Source: Amycolatopsis nalaikhensis
GTDB lineage: Bacteria; Actinomycetota; Actinomycetes; Mycobacteriales; Pseudonocardiaceae
DNA length: 64,000 nt
Direction of reading: 5' to 3'
Assembly: GCF_030264295.1 (NCBI RefSeq)
Contig: NZ_CP127173.1
Span: forward strand, 3,355,501 to 3,419,500
The notes beneath the pieces were generated by a model. It had not been told where the DNA came from. It worked only from the letters and a program-made list of their open reading frames with translations, and did no database searches. Position numbers and translations under genes: made by a program. Within the stretch, counting starts at the first letter, position 1, and every line of letters starts with the position of its first letter. Shown piece by piece: positions 24,141 through 32,679 of this stretch.

Positions 24141-26438
24141 ATGTCACGGCAGTTCCTCGCGGAGGGCGGCGGAAATATCGCGCTCTCCGGAGGTGGCTAC
24201 ACGATTGTCGGTGTAGTCGCCGTGGTCGCGCTTGCCGCACTCGTCATCGGCTACGTCCTGCTCAAGGAGGTGCTGGCCGCAGGCCAGGGCACCGCCAAGA
24301 TGCAGGACATCGCCAAGGCGGTGCAGGAAGGCGCGGCCGCGTACCTCAAGCGGCAGCGGAACACCCTCGCCATCTTCGGCGTGATCGTGTTCCTCCTGCT
24401 CTTCATCCTTCCCGCCGACGACTGGAACGAGAAGATCGGCCGTTCGATCTTCTTCCTGGTCGGTGCGGGTTTCTCGTTCGCGATCGGCTACCTCGGCATG
24501 TGGCTGGCGACGCAGGCGAACCTGCGCGTCGCGGCGGCGTCGCGTGAGGAGGGCGGCCGCGAGAAGGCGATGCGCGTCGCGTTCCGCACCGGTGGCGTGG
24601 TCGGCATGATCACCGTCGGCCTCGGTCTCTTCGGTGCCGCGGTCGTCGTGCTCGTCTACACCGGCCAGGCGCCCAAGGTGCTGGAGGGTTTCGGCTTCGG
24701 CGCCGCCTTGATCGCCATGTTCATGCGTGTCGGCGGCGGTATCTTCACCAAGGCCGCCGACGTCGGCGCGGACCTGGTCGGCAAGGTCGAGCAGGGCATC
24801 CCGGAGGACGACCCGCGCAACGCCGCGACGATTGCGGACAACGTGGGCGACAACGTCGGTGACTGCGCGGGTATGGCCGCGGACCTCTTCGAGTCCTACG
24901 CCGTCATGCTGGTCGCCGCCCTGATCCTGGGCAGCACCGCCTTCGGCGTGCACGGCCTGATCTTCCCGCTGATCGTCCCGGCCATCGGTGTCATCACCGC
25001 CGTCATCGGTGTCTACATCACCAAGGCGCGCGCTGGTGAGGGCGGTCTGGTCACGATCAACCGCTCCTTCTACATCTCCGCGGTCATCTCCGCCGTCCTG
25101 TCGGCGATCGCGGCGTTCGTCTACCTGCCGAGCAGCTTCTCCGACTTCGGCGCGGGCTTCGAGGGTTCGGGCAACCCGGCGGTCATCGCGACCGTCGCGG
25201 TGATCATCGGCATCGTGCTCGCGGCGATCATCCTGAAGCTGACCGGCTACTACACCGGCACCGAGTACAAGCCGGTCAAGGACGTCGGCCGCACCTCGGA
25301 AACCGGTCCGGCGACGGTCATCCTGTCCGGCATCTCGGTCGGTTTCGAGTCCGCTGTGTACACCGCGCTCGTCATCGGCGCGGCCGTGTTCGGCGCCTAC
25401 CTGCTGGGCGGCGGCGTCGCGCTGTTCGCCGTGGCGCTGGCAGGCACCGGCCTGCTGACCACCGTCGGCGTCATCGTCGCGATGGACACCTTCGGCCCGG
25501 TTTCGGACAACGCGCAGGGCATCGCCGAGATGTCCGGTGACGTCGACGAGAAGGCCGCGCAGATCCTCACCGAGCTCGACGCGGTCGGCAACACCACCAA
25601 GGCGATCACCAAGGGCATCGCGATCGCGACGGCGGTCCTCGCGGCCACGGCGCTGTTCGGGTCCTACTCGGACGCGATCCAGAAGACGCTGGCCGGCATG
25701 GGCAACGGCATCGCGACCGGTGCGGGCGCCGCGAAGTCGTTCATCAACGCGGTCGTCAGCCCGAACACGCTGGTCGGCGTGATCGTCGGCGCGGCCGTGG
25801 TGTTCCTCTTCTCCGGTCTCGCCGTGAACGCGGTTTCGCGGGCCGCCGGCGCGGTCGTCTTCGAGGTGCGCCGCCAGTTCCGCGACATCCCGGGGATCAT
25901 GGAGGGCACCACCCGCCCCGAGTACGGCAAGGTCGTCGACATCGTCACGCGCGACTCGCTGCGTGAGCTGACGACGCCGGGTCTGCTGGCGGTCTTCGCC
26001 CCGATCGCGGTCGGCTTCGGCCTCGGCACCGGCGCGCTCGCCGGCTACCTGGCCGGCGCGATCGCCTGCGGCACCCTGATGGCGATCTTCCTCGCCAACT
26101 CCGGTGGCGCGTGGGACAACGCGAAGAAGCTGGTCGAGGACGGCAACCACGGCGGCAAGGGCTCGCCCGCGCACGAGGCCACCGTCATCGGTGACACCGT
26201 CGGTGACCCGTTCAAGGACACCGCCGGCCCGGCGATCAACCCGCTGATCAAGGTGATGAACCTGGTTTCCGTGCTGATCGCGCCCGCCGTCGTGCAGTTC
26301 TCGATCGGTCCCGACGAGAACCCCGCGGTCCGCATCATCATCTCGCTGGTCGCGGTCGCGGTGATCGTGGCGGCGATCGTGGTGTCCAAGCGGCGGGGGA
26401 CGGTCATCTCCGACACCCCGGCCGAAGTCAAGGCCTGA
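24141..26438 (+). CDS. hppA: membrane-bound proton-translocating pyrophosphatase, K+-independent type
   Basis: 765-residue integral membrane H+-PPase with about 16 hydrophobic segments; it couples PPi hydrolysis to H+ pumping. The substrate site is seen in DVGADLVGKVEQGIPEDDPR (about 201-220) and DNVGDNVGDCAGM. GNTTKAITKG carries Lys where K+-dependent enzymes have Ala, marking the K+-independent subfamily. The second acidic site is IGDTVGDPFKDTAGPAINPL near the C-terminus. Start at ATG 24141 behind GGAGG. A strong hairpin follows the stop. Confidence 0.97.
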   Translation: MSRQFLAEGGGNIALSGGGYTIVGVVAVVALAALVIGYVLLKEVLAAGQGTAKMQDIAKAVQEGAAAYLKRQRNTLAIFGVIVFLLLFILPADDWNEKIGRSIFFLVGAGFSFAIGYLGMWLATQANLRVAAASREEGGREKAMRVAFRTGGVVGMITVGLGLFGAAVVVLVYTGQAPKVLEGFGFGAALIAMFMRVGGGIFTKAADVGADLVGKVEQGIPEDDPRNAATIADNVGDNVGDCAGMAADLFESYAVMLVAALILGSTAFGVHGLIFPLIVPAIGVITAVIGVYITKARAGEGGLVTINRSFYISAVISAVLSAIAAFVYLPSSFSDFGAGFEGSGNPAVIATVAVIIGIVLAAIILKLTGYYTGTEYKPVKDVGRTSETGPATVILSGISVGFESAVYTALVIGAAVFGAYLLGGGVALFAVALAGTGLLTTVGVIVAMDTFGPVSDNAQGIAEMSGDVDEKAAQILTELDAVGNTTKAITKGIAIATAVLAATALFGSYSDAIQKTLAGMGNGIATGAGAAKSFINAVVSPNTLVGVIVGAAVVFLFSGLAVNAVSRAAGAVVFEVRRQFRDIPGIMEGTTRPEYGKVVDIVTRDSLRELTTPGLLAVFAPIAVGFGLGTGALAGYLAGAIACGTLMAIFLANSGGAWDNAKKLVEDGNHGGKGSPAHEATVIGDTVGDPFKDTAGPAINPLIKVMNLVSVLIAPAVVQFSIGPDENPAVRIIISLVAVAVIVAAIVVSKRRGTVISDTPAEVKA

Positions 26439-26458
26439 CACCGGCAGCACTCGTTTCC

Positions 26459-26490
26459 GGGCCCGGCACGCAGCGTCGCGTGCCGGGCCC
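26459..26490 (+). terminator. hairpin terminator after hppA
   Basis: 13-bp perfect stem GGGCCCGGCACGC (26459-26471) with its complement at 26478-26490 and a 6-base loop, 20 bases after the hppA stop. No T-run, as is usual in actinobacteria. Confidence 0.75.
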
Positions 26491-26593
26491 GGGGCGTGTC
26501 GGGTCATCTCATACAGGCACGGCGACTTGCGAAGCTTCACCGAGTCGGTACCGTCGGGGCCTTCCGGGACGTCGTCGAGCAGGAGGTGTTCAG

Positions 26594-27184
26594 GTGCGGC
26601 CGCGGTCAACCGTCTTCGCCGCCCTAACCACGACGATCACGATCGGCCTCGCCGGCTGCGGGCAGCAAGCCGCCTCGCAGGCGCCGGCAGGGGACCAGGG
26701 TCTGTCGGTGACGACCGTGGTGCCGCAGGCCGATCCCGCGGCGAGATGGGCGGACGGCTACTGCGGCGCGGTGACGCACCTGGTCCGCGCGCTGGCGGCG
26801 TTGCCCGTCGTCGATCCGAGCACGCCGCAGAAGGCGTCCCGGACGTCCAGTGACCTGCTTTCGTCGGTGGTCGGCGGGCTCGACCAGAGCCTCGCCGGGC
26901 TGGAGGCGCTCGGCGCCCCGCCGGTGCCGTCCGCGGACGGCGGCCGCAAGGACGTCATCGGGCAGTTCTCCGAGATCCGCAGCCAGGCGGAGAACGCGCG
27001 CCAGCGGATCGACGCCGCCCGCGGCGACGCGGCGGCGACCAAGGAGGCCCTCGGCGAGGCCAGGGCCACGCTGGACCGCATCGACGCGCTCGACTACCTC
27101 AAGGGCGTCAAGGACATCCCGGCCCTGGCGGCGGCGGAGCAGCGAGCTCCGGCCTGCCGCCAGCTGGATCAACCACCCGGCTGA
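26594..27184 (+). CDS. putative lipoprotein, unknown function
   Basis: 196-residue secreted lipoprotein. The N-terminus RPRSTVFAALTTTITIGLAGC has a lipobox LAGC with Cys at residue 21, so lipid attachment at the outer face of the membrane is expected. The mature part is mostly helical (LLSSVVGGLDQSLAGLEAL, AENARQRIDAARGDAAATKE) and has two further cysteines (GYCGAV, PACRQL) that could pair. GTG start with AGGAGG 7 bases ahead. No family recognised; similar helical lipoproteins are common in Pseudonocardiaceae. Confidence 0.78.
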   Translation: MRPRSTVFAALTTTITIGLAGCGQQAASQAPAGDQGLSVTTVVPQADPAARWADGYCGAVTHLVRALAALPVVDPSTPQKASRTSSDLLSSVVGGLDQSLAGLEALGAPPVPSADGGRKDVIGQFSEIRSQAENARQRIDAARGDAAATKEALGEARATLDRIDALDYLKGVKDIPALAAAEQRAPACRQLDQPPG

Positions 27185-27236
27185 TCGATCGTCTCGAGGC
27201 CTGCCGCGAATCGAACTTGTGTTCTACCATGGCGCG

Positions 27237-27887
27237 GTGGATCGGACGATCTCGCTCTTCTCCGCCGAGGCCAGCGGCCCCGGCCTGGGCGACCTGGCCG
27301 GGCTCCTGTGCTGCCACGGCCAGATCACCGGGTTCGGGCGCACCGCCGCCCGGCTGTCGGTGGTCGTCGACGAGCCGTGGCGGGCGCACGTCCTGGCGCG
27401 CGAGTTCCGCTGCCGGGGCGCGGACGCCCAGGTCGCGAAGGCCGAGTGCGGCCACCCGCAGGTGCGGACGTCGTTCCGGGTCGACCTGCTCCCGCTGGCG
27501 CTGCGGTGGCTGCGTACGGGCTGTGCGGGCCCGGCCGAGGACGACTCGGGCAAGGAGGTGCCGGACGGGTTCCGGCTGAGCGGCGCGATGCTGCGGATGT
27601 GGGCGCTCGCGGGCGGGCGTCCCGGCACGCAGGGCTACCTGCTGGGGGTCGACCCGCTGGCGCCGAACATGCACGAGCGGCTGGTCGAGGCGCTGACGCC
27701 GTTGGGCGTCACGGCGAAGCTGACCGGCCCGAAGGCCGAGGTCCCGGCCGTCAAGGTCACCGGGAAACGCCGGTTGGAGGCGCTGCTGGAGCTGATCGGA
27801 GAGCCGCCGCCGGGCGCCGAGGCGGCGTGGCCGGGTGCGGAGCCGCGGCCGGTCTCGCACCCGGAGGCCGCGCCGAGCACGGCCTGA
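27237..27887 (+). CDS. WhiA-like (LAGLIDADG-type) conserved actinobacterial protein
   Basis: 216-residue protein. GLGDLAGLLCCHGQITGFGR and the following LSVVVDEPWRAHVLAREFR resemble the N-terminal LAGLIDADG-like domain of WhiA, while the WhiA C-terminal helix-turn-helix is missing; residues 110-170 repeat the pattern (LSGAMLRMWALAGGRPG). It occupies the place of Rv3647c, between hppA/csp and topA, and is probably its orthologue. DNA binding is an inference from the fold resemblance only. GTG start; no strong ribosome site. Confidence 0.55.
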   Translation: MDRTISLFSAEASGPGLGDLAGLLCCHGQITGFGRTAARLSVVVDEPWRAHVLAREFRCRGADAQVAKAECGHPQVRTSFRVDLLPLALRWLRTGCAGPAEDDSGKEVPDGFRLSGAMLRMWALAGGRPGTQGYLLGVDPLAPNMHERLVEALTPLGVTAKLTGPKAEVPAVKVTGKRRLEALLELIGEPPPGAEAAWPGAEPRPVSHPEAAPSTA

Positions 27888-27905
27888 CCGGGTGCGAGTG
27901 CCGCG

Positions 27906-28713
27906 TCAGGGCCGGGGCAGCGTGCAGCCGGCCTGAGTGAGCGCGATTTCGTTGGCCGCGGTGAGGCAGGCCGGGATGCCGTAGGTCTCCTGGCCGTAGT
28001 TGATGCCCTCGCGCACGGTGACGTTGCCGGCCTGGTCGACCTCGCACGGGTTGTTGTCCGTGCAGCGCCCGCCGTCCTCGTTGCCGGTGTTGTTGACGCC
28101 GACGACCTTGCCGCCGGAGACGATCGGCGAACCGGACGTGCCGCCGATGGTCTGGCAGGCGGAGGTGTAGCGGATCGAGTCCTTCCAGGTCCAGCTGCCC
28201 TCCTTCAGCCGGTACACGAAGCCGTCGATGCTGCAGGAGTAGATGCGCTTCCAGTACCCGGAGACGACGTCGATCGCCGCACCCGCCGTCGGGTGGGCGT
28301 TCGACAGCTCGAGCGGCGAGATCCCGTAGGTCGACTTGATCTGCGCGTAGGTGGTGGTGAGCTGGTAGAGCGACACGTCGGTGTCGGTCATCGTCCCGTA
28401 GACGATCTTCTTCGCACGCAGCGTGCCCGCGTTCCCGCCACTCGCGTTGAGCAGCGTGAAGGTGCGGCTGGAGCTTCCGGTTGGTGATGACCTGACCCGG
28501 CGCCGGGAACCCGGTCTCCAGGCAGTGGCCGTTGGACATGACGAGCGCGGGTGCGGTGTCCGGCGTCGCGGCCGGCTTGACCACCGAACCCGAGCAGTTG
28601 GAGAGGGCCACCGTGCCGGCGAAGTTCGCCGCGGCCGCGCTCGCCGGGGTGGTCCCCAGTAATACTGTGGCGGTCGCGGCGGTGAGCAGGGCGCCGAGGA
28701 GGCGTCGGGTCAT
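27906..28713 (-). pseudogene. secreted trypsin-like serine protease, one frameshift
   Basis: Signal peptide MTRRLLGALLTAATATVLLG begins at 28713, followed by GTVALSNCSGSVV and the histidine site VMSNGHCLETG. After GQVITN the frame changes; the other frame continues SSSRTFTLLNASGGNAG, with the catalytic Asp in TDTDVSLYQL and Ser in GGTSGSPIVSGG. All three catalytic residues and paired cysteines survive, so one extra base near 28474-28480 (GAGCTTCCG on the + strand) is the only lesion. The joined protein would be about 268 residues, a normal S1-family size. The downstream part alone could start at ATG 28391 but would lack signal and His. Confidence 0.78.
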
Positions 28714-29011
28714 GGCGGATCCTTTCGGCTGGACGGGGAAACCAGTGAAGCGGTCACATCCCCGCGGCCACCACCGTCGAACGGAGGGTATCCGGACGGT
28801 CACGCGCTAGGCTGCGCGGGACGTGGCCGAAATCACGTGGCGGGTACCTTGGGGAAACATCGTCGAGGTCAGCGGCGATGCGCTGGACACGGGACCGGCG
28901 GCGTGTTGGGACACCTCCGCGCCGTCCGGCCCGGGAGAGCGTGCACACTGGCAGGTCGAGAACGCGGGCCCTGGGTGGGGACGTGGTGCAGTCCCGCGGC
29001 GGCGGGACGAG

Positions 29012-31882
29012 ATGAGCGGAGAGCAGGACAGCGTGGCAGGAGCACGGACCAAGAAGAACGGCGCTTCGGCGGACAACGGCGCCGGGCACCGGCGGCTCGT
29101 CATCGTCGAGTCGCCGACGAAGGCCCGCAAGATCGCCCCCTACCTGGGCGGCGGCTACGTCGTCGAGTCCTCCGTCGGGCACATCCGCGACCTGCCGCGT
29201 GGCGCCGCCGACGTGCCCGCCCAGTACAAGGGCGAGGCGTGGGCCCGGCTCGGCGTCGACGTCGACAACGGCTTCAAGGCCCTCTACGTGGTCACCCCGG
29301 ACAAGAAGTCCAAGGTCACCGAGCTCAAGGGCCTGCTGAAGGACGTCGACGAGCTCTACCTCGCCACGGACCCCGACCGCGAGGGCGAGGCCATCGCGTG
29401 GCACCTGCTCGAGACGCTGAAGCCGAAGGTCCCGGTCCGCCGGATGGTCTTCCACGAGGTCACCGAGCAGGCCATCCGCGCGGCCGCCGACTCGACCCGT
29501 GAGCTGGACGCCGACCTCGTCGACGCGCAGGAGACCCGCCGCATCCTCGACCGCCTCTACGGCTACGAGGTCTCGCCGGTGCTGTGGAAGAAGGTCATGC
29601 CGAAGCTCTCGGCGGGCCGCGTGCAGTCGGTGGCGACCCGGATCGTCGTCGAGCGGGAGCGCGAGCGGATGCGCTTCACGTCGGCGTCGTACTGGGACAT
29701 CTCGGCGACCATGGACGCCGGTGAAGAGGCGTCGCCGCGGAACTTCCCGGCGCGCCTGGTCGCCGTCGACGGCGCGCGCCTGGCCACCGGCCGCGACTTC
29801 GGTTCGGACGGGCAGCTCAAGGCGTCCAACAACGAGGTCCGGGTGCTCGCCGAGGCCGACGCGCGACGCCTGGCCGAGGCGCTGAAGCAGCGTGACTTCA
29901 AGGTCGCGAGCGTCGAAGAGAAGCCGTACACGCGCAAGCCGTACGCGCCCTTCATGACGTCGACGCTGCAGCAGGAGGCCGGCCGCAAGATGCGGTTCAC
30001 CTCCGAGCGGACGATGCGGATCGCGCAGAAGCTGTACGAGAACGGCTACATCACTTATATGCGTACCGACTCCACGACGCTGTCGGAGTCGGCGATCTCG
30101 GCCGCGCGCAGCCAGGCCACGCAGCTGTACGGCAAGGAGTACGTCTCGCCGTCGCCGCGCCAGTACACGCGCAAGGTCAAGAACGCGCAGGAGGCCCACG
30201 AGGCGATCCGGCCCTCGGGCGAGGTCTTCCGCACGCCGGGGCAGGTCGCGGGTGAGCTGGACACCGACGAGTTCCGGCTCTACGAGATGATCTGGCAGCG
30301 TACGATCGCGTCGCAGATGGCGGACGCCAAGGGCACCACGATGTCCGTGCGCATCGTCGGCAACGCGACTTCGGGCGAGGAGTGCACCTTCGCCGCTTCG
30401 GGCCGCACGATCACCTTCGCGGGCTTCCTCAAGGCGTACGTCGAGGCGGTCGACACCGAGACCGGTGGCGAAGCCGACGACAAGCAGAGCCGCCTGCCGG
30501 TGCTCGAGAAGGACCAGGCGCTCACCGCGTCCGAGCTGAACCCGGACGGCCACACCACCTCGCCGCCGGCGCGTTACTCGGAGCCGAGCCTGGTCAGCAA
30601 GCTGGAAGAGCTGGGCATCGGCCGCCCGTCGACGTACGCGTCGATCATCAAGACCATCCAGGATCGCGGCTACGTCTGGAAGAAGGGCTCCGCGCTCGTC
30701 CCGTCGTGGGTCGCGTTCGCCGTGATCGGCCTGATGGAACGGCACTTCGAGCGGCTCGTCGACTACGACTTCACCGCCGGCATGGAGGACGAGCTCGACC
30801 GCATCGCGGCGGGTGACGAGCAGCGCGCGCAGTGGCTGTCGAAGTTCTACTTCGGCGGCGACATGGGCGTCGACGGCTCGATCGGCCGGCTGGGTGGGCT
30901 GAAGAAGCTGGTCGAGGGCAGCGTCGAGGACATCGACGCGCGCGAGATCAACTCGATCCCGCTGTTCAGCGACGCCGATGGGCACACGGTCGTGGTTCGC
31001 GTCGGCCGTTACGGGCCGTACCTCGAGCGGGAGGTCGACGGGAACTCGCAGCGCGCGAACCTGCCCGAGGACCTGCCGCCGGACGAGCTCACGCAGGAGA
31101 TCGCGGAGAAGCTGTTCGCGACCCCGCAGGAGGGCCGCACGCTGGGCACCGACCCGGTGAGCGGGCACGAGATCGTCGCGAAGGAAGGCCGCTTCGGGCC
31201 GTATGTGACCGAGGTGCTGCCGGAGATCGAGATCCCCGAGGACGCCACGGCCGCGCAGAAGAAGGCAGCCAAGGCGAAGGCGCCGAAGCCGCGCACGGGC
31301 TCGCTGTTCAAGTCGATGGACATCGAGACCATCACGCTGGACGACGCGCTGAAGCTGCTCTCGCTGCCGCGCGTGGTCGGCAAGGACCCGGAGTCCGGCG
31401 ACGAGATCACCGCGCAGAACGGGCGCTACGGGCCGTACCTGAAGAAGGGCACGGACTCGCGGTCGCTCACGACCGAGGACCAGCTGTTCTCGATCACGCT
31501 CGAGGAAGCGCTGAAGATCTACTCGGAGCCGAAGCAGCGCGGCCGCTCGGCGACGGCTCGCCCGCCGCTCAAGGAGCTGGGCGACGACCCGGTGTCGGGC
31601 AAGCCGATGGTGGTCAAGGACGGCCGGTTCGGCCCGTACGTGACCGACGGCGAGTACAACGCGACGCTGCGGAAGAGCGACGACATCGAGACGCTGACCG
31701 CCGAGCGCGCGGCCGAGCTGCTGGCCGAGAAGCGCGCGAAGGGTCCGGCGCCGAAGCGGAAGGCCCCGGCGCGCAAGCCCACGTCGACCACGGCGAAGAC
31801 GGTCAAGGCGGGCACGAGCAAGAAGGCGACGGCGGCGAAGTCCACCGCGACGAAGCGCTCCACCGCGACGAAGACGAAGTAA
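29012..31882 (+). CDS. topA: DNA topoisomerase I
   Basis: 956-residue type IA topoisomerase relaxing negative supercoils. Toprim domain starts RRLVIVESPTKARKIAPYLG with acidic motif DPDREGEAIAW; the catalytic tyrosine is in ITYMRTDSTTLSE. The C-terminal half has repeats GRYGPYLE, GRFGPYVTEV, GRYGPYLKKG and GRFGPYVTDG (topoisomerase C-terminal repeats without zinc fingers) and ends in a Lys/Thr/Ala-rich tail of ~50 residues, the actinobacterial form. ATG 29012 is used; GTG 29033 has a better ribosome site (AGGA, 5 bases) and may be the true start. A hairpin terminator follows. Confidence 0.96.
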   Translation: MSGEQDSVAGARTKKNGASADNGAGHRRLVIVESPTKARKIAPYLGGGYVVESSVGHIRDLPRGAADVPAQYKGEAWARLGVDVDNGFKALYVVTPDKKSKVTELKGLLKDVDELYLATDPDREGEAIAWHLLETLKPKVPVRRMVFHEVTEQAIRAAADSTRELDADLVDAQETRRILDRLYGYEVSPVLWKKVMPKLSAGRVQSVATRIVVERERERMRFTSASYWDISATMDAGEEASPRNFPARLVAVDGARLATGRDFGSDGQLKASNNEVRVLAEADARRLAEALKQRDFKVASVEEKPYTRKPYAPFMTSTLQQEAGRKMRFTSERTMRIAQKLYENGYITYMRTDSTTLSESAISAARSQATQLYGKEYVSPSPRQYTRKVKNAQEAHEAIRPSGEVFRTPGQVAGELDTDEFRLYEMIWQRTIASQMADAKGTTMSVRIVGNATSGEECTFAASGRTITFAGFLKAYVEAVDTETGGEADDKQSRLPVLEKDQALTASELNPDGHTTSPPARYSEPSLVSKLEELGIGRPSTYASIIKTIQDRGYVWKKGSALVPSWVAFAVIGLMERHFERLVDYDFTAGMEDELDRIAAGDEQRAQWLSKFYFGGDMGVDGSIGRLGGLKKLVEGSVEDIDAREINSIPLFSDADGHTVVVRVGRYGPYLEREVDGNSQRANLPEDLPPDELTQEIAEKLFATPQEGRTLGTDPVSGHEIVAKEGRFGPYVTEVLPEIEIPEDATAAQKKAAKAKAPKPRTGSLFKSMDIETITLDDALKLLSLPRVVGKDPESGDEITAQNGRYGPYLKKGTDSRSLTTEDQLFSITLEEALKIYSEPKQRGRSATARPPLKELGDDPVSGKPMVVKDGRFGPYVTDGEYNATLRKSDDIETLTAERAAELLAEKRAKGPAPKRKAPARKPTSTTAKTVKAGTSKKATAAKSTATKRSTATKTK

Positions 31883-31889
31883 GCCCCTC

Positions 31890-31921
31890 GCGAAGGCCCC
31901 CGGTGCGCCCGGGGCCTTCGC
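31890..31921 (+). terminator. hairpin terminator after topA
   Basis: GCGAAGGCCCC (31890-31900) pairs with its exact complement at 31911-31921, 8 bases past the topA stop. Confidence 0.75.
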
Positions 31922-31950
31922 GCTGCCCGGTCACACTTTCGGGTGACACC

Positions 31951-31999
31951 TCGAACGGATGTTCGGGAAATTGTCGGTGGTCCCGGGTTCCATGGACGC
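31951..31999 (+). promoter_or_regulatory. LexA box plus RecA-NDp/PafBC-type promoter
   Basis: TCGAACGGATGTTCGG (31951-31966) matches 11 of 12 defined bases of the actinobacterial SOS box TCGAAC-N4-GTTCGA. Five bases on, TTGTCGGTG (31971-31979), eight bases, then TTCCAT (31988-31993) fits the DNA-damage promoter TTGTCRGTG-N8-TANNNT used in mycobacteria by PafBC, with one change in the -10. The expected transcript start coincides with the GTG of the next gene, implying leaderless mRNA. Confidence 0.75.
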
Positions 32000-32593
32000 G
32001 TGACCACGACACCACGCACCGTGCACACGGTGACCAGGAAGATCCTCGGCCCGCTCCGCAAGGCGGCCGCGGGCAGCCCGAACGCGCTCGACCTCGCCGA
32101 CACGCTGGATCGCGGCGCGGACGTCGTCTGCGGCGTGGCTTTCGCGCTGTTCGAGTCGCCGTGGACGTCGGCGTTCTTCGACGACGGGGAGAAGTTCGGC
32201 GTCGCCGGGGAGGGGCTGCGCCTGTCCGGGCCGTCGTCCGGCTCGACGGCGGAGCTGCTGGCCCTGGCGTTCACGCGGCTGCCTCCCCGGCCGCCGGCGC
32301 CGGGTGGGCTGTACCTCGACGCCGACGAGCGCGGCGTGCTCGAGCCGGACCAGGAGTGCCTCGTGCTCGACCTGCTCGAGGTGCTGCGAAGACCCCGCGT
32401 CGGCACGACGCAGGTCGACCTGGCCCGCGGCGGGCGGCGGCCGTGGGAGCTGGCGGCGTTCGTCGACGACGACCGCGGGCGTCACCTTGCGGTGCTGAGA
32501 CGCGAGGGCGGCCACCGCCGGTTGTGGTGGCTGCCCGGCACCGTGGAGCGGCTCGCGGACTTCGCCGAGGGGCGGGTGCCGGAGCATGCCTGA
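32000..32593 (+). CDS. EspG-like protein A (short form)
   Basis: 197-residue protein resembling the C-terminal two thirds of the EspG (ESX secretion-associated) family: LEVLRRPRVGTTQVDLA and then FVDDDRGRHLAVLRREGGH, the family's D-T/D-D-X-G-R strand. The N-terminal half lacks the EspG helical start, and the segment on LALAFTRLPPRPPAPGG replaces the central linker. No ESX, PE, PPE or WXG genes are near, so a chaperone role in type VII secretion is not supported by context. The promoter is DNA-damage-like and the GTG start is predicted to be at the transcript's 5' end. Confidence 0.5.
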   Translation: MTTTPRTVHTVTRKILGPLRKAAAGSPNALDLADTLDRGADVVCGVAFALFESPWTSAFFDDGEKFGVAGEGLRLSGPSSGSTAELLALAFTRLPPRPPAPGGLYLDADERGVLEPDQECLVLDLLEVLRRPRVGTTQVDLARGGRRPWELAAFVDDDRGRHLAVLRREGGHRRLWWLPGTVERLADFAEGRVPEHA

Positions 32594-32630
32594 GCCACTC
32601 GCCGACCGTTCACCGAACAACCTCACCCAC

Positions 32631-32679
32631 TCGAACACATGTGCGAGAAATTGTCGGTGCCAGGGTGTTCAATCTAAGG
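32631..32679 (+). promoter_or_regulatory. second LexA box plus RecA-NDp/PafBC-type promoter
   Basis: TCGAACACATGTGCGA (32631-32646), one mismatch to the SOS box, then TTGTCGGTG (32651-32659), exactly eight bases, then TTCAAT (32668-32673). Distances between box, -35, -10 and the GTG start (32680) are identical to those of the copy at 31951, and flanking bases GAAATTGTCGGTG are the same. Confidence 0.75.

Noticed and set aside
24185..24200. TTGTCGGTG inside hppA, and another at about 53135 in the dehydrogenase gene, as DNA-damage promoters
   Set aside because: Neither has a TANNNT or TTNNNT at the right distance or an SOS box next to it, and both are within coding sequence.
24144..26609. Very long open frame antisense to hppA
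   Set aside because: High G+C opens many antisense frames. The + strand product is a full-length pyrophosphatase with all motifs, while the antisense product is Arg/Asp/His-rich with no domain.
17882..28480. Shared GAGCTTCCG at two frameshift sites as proof of a systematic sequencing error
   Set aside because: The presumed correct form GAGCTCCG is intact elsewhere (for example near 27144), and the third frameshift has a different context, so two cases are too few.
28823..29011. In-frame N-terminal extension of topA
   Set aside because: It adds 63 residues without family similarity and has no convincing ribosome site; type IA topoisomerases begin close to the Toprim motif.
28754..31168. Long open frame antisense to topA
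   Set aside because: Same reason: the + strand encodes an intact topoisomerase I, and the antisense composition is that of a frame shadow.
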